Shown here piece by piece: positions 60,533 through 64,000 of a DNA stretch of 64,000 nt. The notes under the pieces were generated by a model. That model was not told the DNA's origin. It saw nothing but the letters and a program-made list of their open reading frames with translations, and did no database searches. The position numbers and the translations under genes are program-made. Within the stretch, counting starts at the first letter, position 1. Each line of letters starts with the position of its first letter. The stretch spans positions 1 to 64,000 of the forward strand of contig NZ_JAWLAR010000022.1 in assembly GCF_041395345.1 (NCBI RefSeq), given 5' to 3'. The DNA comes from Dokdonella sp041395345 (GTDB taxonomy: Bacteria > Pseudomonadota > Gammaproteobacteria > Xanthomonadales > Rhodanobacteraceae).

Positions 60533-61306
60533 ATGATCGAATTTGAATTGCTAAAACGCATTATCGAGGCAGCCTTGCTGGCTGCCGGCAATCCGCTGAG
60601 CCCCGCGCAGATACTTGCGCTGTTTGGTGAAAACGAGGCTACCAGCCACGACGAAATCTCTCGCGCCATCGAATCCTTGCAGGCCGACTGCGAAGGTCGC
60701 GGCATCGAGCTCGTCGAGGTGGCTTCAGGCTTTCGCTACCAGGTGCGCAACGATGTTCACGCCTGGGTAGCCAGGATCTGGACCGAGCGACCCAGTCGCT
60801 ACTCTCGCGCCCTGCTCGAAACGCTTGCACTGGTTGCGTATCGCCAGCCGATCACGCGCGGAGAAATCGAGCAGATTCGAGGCGTTGCCGTTTCCACCCA
60901 CATCGTCAAGACTCTGGAAGAGCGCGAATGGATCCGCGTTGTCGGCCATCGCGATGCGCCAGGCAAGCCGGCTCTGTTCGGAACCACGCGCGGCTTCCTT
61001 GACTACTTCAATCTGCGTTCGCTGGACGAGCTTCCGTCGCTTGGAGAGATTCGCGACTTCGATGACATGGACCCGCAGCTTTCGCTGGGTCCTCCCGGCA
61101 ACGGAGAGGCCGAAGCCGTCGTCGCAAACGACCCCAGGCTCCTCGCGGATGCCGCGCAGGAAGCATCCGCTTCAATTCCTTCCGACACCATCGAAGACGA
61201 CGCGCAGGAAGATCCGCGCGGCGTCGATGCCGGCGATTCGGCCAGCCAACCCCCGCCCTTGTCTGCGTCCATGGTTGACGCCGACACATCGGAGCAAGAT
61301 GCATGA
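60533..61306 (+). CDS. scpB: Segregation and condensation protein B
   Basis: 257 residues from the ATG at 60533. Two winged-helix domains follow: E-A-A-L-L-A-A-G-N-P-L-S near 12 and A-L-L-E-T-L-A-L-V-A-Y-R-Q-P-I-T-R-G-E near 95, with the family block G-T-T-R-G-F-L-D-Y-F near 148. The last 80 residues are acidic, Ala/Asp/Ser-rich and probably disordered. It dimerises on ScpA in the SMC complex. Its stop overlaps the rluB start (ATGA). Confidence 0.95.
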   Translation: MIEFELLKRIIEAALLAAGNPLSPAQILALFGENEATSHDEISRAIESLQADCEGRGIELVEVASGFRYQVRNDVHAWVARIWTERPSRYSRALLETLALVAYRQPITRGEIEQIRGVAVSTHIVKTLEEREWIRVVGHRDAPGKPALFGTTRGFLDYFNLRSLDELPSLGEIRDFDDMDPQLSLGPPGNGEAEAVVANDPRLLADAAQEASASIPSDTIEDDAQEDPRGVDAGDSASQPPPLSASMVDADTSEQDA

Positions 61307-62886
61307 CTTCCCCTGTACGCAATGTACTTTCACTGAAACGCTCGGCCCCTGAAGATGTGGCCGCCACCCTCGAAGAACGCCTGCACAAGGTGCTGGCCAC
61401 GGCAGGTCTCGGTTCCCGCCGCATGCTGGAAGGGCGCATCGAAGCCGGCGAAGTCCAGGTCAACGGCGAAGTTGCCACGCTGGGCCTGAGCGTCCATGCA
61501 GGGGATCGCGTCGAAATCGACGGCAAGAAGTTCGTCGTCATCAGCGACAACACCGAACACGCGCAGGTCATCGTCTACAACAAGCCCGAGGGCGTGATGA
61601 CAACGCGCGAGGATCCGGAGGGACGCCCGACCGTATTCGAGCATCTTCCAAGATTGAAGGGCGCACGCTGGATCGCGGTGGGTCGCCTCGACATCAACAC
61701 GACCGGCCTGCTTCTGCTGACCACCGACGGGGGGCTCGCCAACGCCCTGATGCACCCGAGCTCCGAACTCGAGCGCGAATACATCTGCCGTGTGCATGGC
61801 GAGGTACCCGATGAAGTCATCGAGCGCCTGCGCAGCGGTGTCGATCTCGAAGATGGCCCGGCCCATTTCGACGAGATTGCCGTGATCAGTCGTGGTGGCA
61901 GTCATTCGTGGTTCCGCGTGGTGATCCGCGAAGGGCGCAATCGGGAGGTCCGCCGCATGTGGGAAGCGGTCGGCCTCATGGTCAGCCGACTCAAGCGCAT
62001 TCGCTACGCCAATGTCGAGTTGCCTCGCCTGCTCAAGCGCGAGCAGAGCGCCAGTCTCGAGCCCGATCAGATCAAGACATTGCGCGAGGCTTGCGGGGCG
62101 GCGGAGCCCGAAGCCACGCTCACGCTGGCCCCGGTCATCGGCCAGCGCCGCAGCTCGATCACGGAGTTTCGTCCGGATCCGAAATCCCAGCAGGCCTGGA
62201 CCAGCACGCGTACGGAAGAAGCGCGTGAATTCGGCCAGTTCGACCGCATGCGCGATGAGCCCTGGAAGTCGCCCTCGTCAAACAAGGGCAAGCGCTCGCG
62301 CGGGGGCGGTGGCCCCCGCCCCTCCCGCCCGCGCGCCAAGCCCGGCAAGAACGAAGGCTCCCAGTATGTCGATCCAGGCTTGAATCCGGCCGTACTGCGC
62401 GCCTGGTTTCCTGATTCACCGCAGCCAGGCGCACGCAAGCGGGGTTCTGGCGGCCGTGGCCCGGCTCGAGGCAATCAGGCTGGCCAGGGCAATCCGAACT
62501 CAACCGGGTCCGTGGCACACGCCAACCGCGACCCGCGCCATGAAGCGAATGATGGAAGCCGGCCGTTCCGCGGCAATCCGCAGCGCAGTGGGCCGGCCCA
62601 GGGCAATCGCAGCCGCAATCCTCAGGATGCGTCCGGCAACCGGGCATCGCGCGGGAATTCGGCCCAGGACGATGCACGCGGCAATCGGGCGCCACAGGCC
62701 GACGGCAATCGCGAACAGGGGATCTGGGGCAATCGCGGCAACACCAGCGGCAATGCCCGCCGTGGTGGAAATGGCCCGCGCGGGAACTCGGCGCCACGTG
62801 GGGGCAATGGCGGACCGGGCGGAAATCGCAAGGGTCCGCGCAAGCAGGGTGGCGGCAACCGAAGGGGGCCGGGCTCGAAGGACTGA
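61303..62886 (+). CDS. rluB: 23S rRNA pseudouridine synthase RluB-like, with long Gly/Asn/Arg tail
   Basis: 527 residues. An S4 RNA-binding domain (about 25-75, L-E-E-R-L-H-K-V-L-A) precedes the RsuA/RluB catalytic domain with G-R-L-D-I-N-T-T-G-L-L near 127, whose Asp is catalytic, and N-R-E-V-R-R-M-W near 210. Family members end near residue 265-290. Here 240 more residues are low-complexity, with G-N-R, R-G-N and G-G-N repeats at 380-527. The enzyme should make pseudouridine 2605 in 23S rRNA. The tail may add RNA affinity. It is coupled to scpB. Confidence 0.92.
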   Translation: MTSPVRNVLSLKRSAPEDVAATLEERLHKVLATAGLGSRRMLEGRIEAGEVQVNGEVATLGLSVHAGDRVEIDGKKFVVISDNTEHAQVIVYNKPEGVMTTREDPEGRPTVFEHLPRLKGARWIAVGRLDINTTGLLLLTTDGGLANALMHPSSELEREYICRVHGEVPDEVIERLRSGVDLEDGPAHFDEIAVISRGGSHSWFRVVIREGRNREVRRMWEAVGLMVSRLKRIRYANVELPRLLKREQSASLEPDQIKTLREACGAAEPEATLTLAPVIGQRRSSITEFRPDPKSQQAWTSTRTEEAREFGQFDRMRDEPWKSPSSNKGKRSRGGGGPRPSRPRAKPGKNEGSQYVDPGLNPAVLRAWFPDSPQPGARKRGSGGRGPARGNQAGQGNPNSTGSVAHANRDPRHEANDGSRPFRGNPQRSGPAQGNRSRNPQDASGNRASRGNSAQDDARGNRAPQADGNREQGIWGNRGNTSGNARRGGNGPRGNSAPRGGNGGPGGNRKGPRKQGGGNRRGPGSKD

Positions 62887-62929
62887 CTGTTGCTGGCTCG
62901 AACCAGGAAAAACGGCGCAGCTTGCGCCG

Positions 62930-62957
62930 CGCCGTTTCCCGGGACTTCGCTGGAAAC
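62930..62957. terminator. Terminator hairpin between rluB and the CsgG-like gene
   Basis: AAACGGCGC (62930-62938) pairs perfectly with GCGCCGTTT (62949-62957) around a 10-base loop, with A-rich and T-rich flanks, between convergent genes. Confidence 0.75.
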
Positions 62958-62963
62958 CCGCCG

Positions 62964-63680
62964 TTAGTCGAGCTTGAGTCCCTTCTTGTTGCTGTTGCGG
63001 CGCTTGGCTTCCTTGGCGGCATAGTCGGCTTCGCAGCCATTGCGCTCAACCATGACGCAACTCAGGTAGTCGGTGACTTCGACGAGAACCGCGCGAATCG
63101 CCTTGCCTGCAGGCGTGTTCTTTTCACTGGCCAGAGCACCGCCAAAACCGCCGCGGAATACGCCAACGCTCACACCGCCGCCGGACGTGCGTCCTTCAAC
63201 CGTGCGCGAAAAATCGATCTCGCCGGTGGTCGCGTTGACCACACGAATATCCACCGCGACGTAGGCCTCGCTCTTCTTGCCACCCAGGGATATACCCTTG
63301 AAGCTGATTCCGCCGCCGGTGCTCGCGGTATTTTCCTCATAGGCCGATACCGTGCCCATGATCAGATATTCCGCACCGGTCAACTTGCCGATATCCGCAC
63401 CGGTTCCCGAGCGTACGCGACCCGAAGCAGCGAGATTCTGTTCTTCAAGCACCTTCTCGAGTTTGGCGCGCTCCACCACGCGAAAACTGCCGGTGCTCGA
63501 CAACTCGTTGGACAGCATGCCGGAAAGTTCCCAGCCCACCCCGCCGCGCCACCAGCCGGCGCCAGACTCGTTCTTGAATTCAGCCACGCCAACAGAGGGT
63601 TTTCCACCCTGCGCAGCGGCCATGCCCGCAAACCCCAGCCCGGCCAGGGCCAGTGCGGCGACGACAAATACCTTCTTCAT
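62964..63680 (-). CDS. CsgG/curli-production-like exported protein
   Basis: 238 residues with GGGAG five bases before the ATG. The signal peptide is M-K-K-V-F-V-V-A-A-L-A-L...A-A-A-Q; no lipobox Cys follows, unlike true CsgG. The mature chain has V-G-V-A-E-F-K-N-E near 31, L-S-N-E-L-S-S-T-G-S-F-R-V-V-E-R near 57-72 and G-A-E-Y-L-I-M-G-T-V near 101, the CsgG/HfaB domain core. It could be an outer-membrane-associated secretion or penicillin-binding-activator-like periplasmic protein. No other curli genes are nearby. Confidence 0.82.
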   Translation of the reverse strand: MKKVFVVAALALAGLGFAGMAAAQGGKPSVGVAEFKNESGAGWWRGGVGWELSGMLSNELSSTGSFRVVERAKLEKVLEEQNLAASGRVRSGTGADIGKLTGAEYLIMGTVSAYEENTASTGGGISFKGISLGGKKSEAYVAVDIRVVNATTGEIDFSRTVEGRTSGGGVSVGVFRGGFGGALASEKNTPAGKAIRAVLVEVTDYLSCVMVERNGCEADYAAKEAKRRNSNKKGLKLD

Positions 63681-64000
63681 CTCAACTCTCCCAATGTGTT
63701 TCGACTTGCAACGCTCTCGCTACCCAGTCGAATCGAGCAATTTGAGTACCTCTGCCCCCGACGCCGGCGGCTCTTGTTCTCAGCCAGATGCGACGATCGG
63801 GGTGCATTCTAACAGGGGCCCGGCATCCGGAAGCAGGCTTGATCGCCATAGACACCGGCGATCCGGTCACGTACGGAGTGTGCGCTTGCTCACACGTGTC
63901 GATGGAACCTTGAGCGCTCGCGCGGATCATAACCTGCGCGAAACCGACGGTTAACCGTGCCGACACAAGCAATCCTTATGCTTTGCGCACAACGAAATCA
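63681..64000. other. Upstream region of the CsgG-like gene, to the window edge
   Basis: No supported gene in 320 bases. It should hold the promoter of the minus-strand CsgG-like gene; I could not identify one with confidence. Sequence beyond the edge is unknown. Confidence 0.45.

Noticed and set aside
62964..63680. Curli secretion system
   Set aside because: Only a CsgG-like domain is present, without a lipobox or csgA/B/E/F partners.
1..64000. CRISPR arrays, tRNA, rRNA, integrase, transposase or phage genes
   Set aside because: Looked for and not seen; the only repeats are short intergenic elements and one in-gene hexanucleotide repeat.

Overview
The window is high-GC bacterial chromosome, densely packed with housekeeping genes. 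I see no rRNA, tRNA, CRISPR array, phage block or insertion sequence. Gene content and order point to Gammaproteobacteria, order Xanthomonadales (Lysobacterales), probably a Rhodanobacteraceae-like lineage. The pointers are the serC-pheA-hisC-aroA-cmk-rpsA-ihfB-lapA-lapB run, smc followed by zipA, scpA-scpB-rluB, fabA-fabB, secreted proteins ending in an F-x-S-x-F-D tail, and short GGGATTCGG-type intergenic repeats. The placement is inference from gene families, not a database match.

Layout. 1-5.3 kb: end of a DJ-1/PfpI-like gene, a beta-class-like GST, a SPINDLY-type O-GlcNAc transferase-like protein paired with a sulfotransferase-like protein, and a secreted two-repeat protein. 5.7-9.7 kb: haem A synthase, fabA-fabB and a TrmY-like tRNA methyltransferase. 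9.9-16.4 kb: small proteins, a uracil-DNA glycosylase-like protein, an ALDH7 dehydrogenase, pyrD-murB and a TfoX-N protein. 16.6-19.9 kb: an exported DUF1800-DUF1501 pair. 20.3-26.5 kb: cyclase-FHA, a fused 2-oxoacid dehydrogenase E1, a second GST, a GNAT, a pilin-like protein and glutaryl-CoA dehydrogenase. 26.7-27.5 kb: a polysaccharide deacetylase.

From 27.5 to 45.7 kb nearly everything is on the minus strand. In transcription order this is serC, pheA-hisC-aroA, cmk, rpsA, ihfB, lapA-lapB, a WecA/MraY-type glycosyltransferase, a CapD/WbpM-type dehydratase, galU, a small secreted protein, two PLP enzymes, a cytosolic-type 5'-nucleotidase and two tandem paralogues of a family I do not recognise. 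Many junctions are 4-base start/stop overlaps, suggesting translational coupling. The run links aromatic amino-acid synthesis, translation and LPS/surface polysaccharide assembly.

45.9-53.1 kb looks like a storage-lipid neighbourhood. It holds a PHA-system small protein overlapping a patatin lipase, a phasin with a basic tail, a two-domain fatty acyl-CoA reductase divergent from an acyl-CoA-binding protein plus TetR regulator, and a second phasin. This is the most system-like part of the window. 53.3-64 kb carries zipA, smc, a parvulin-like lipoprotein, bolA and a YciI protein on the minus strand, then scpA-scpB-rluB on the plus strand and a CsgG-like exported protein. Clear terminator hairpins separate several of the convergent units.
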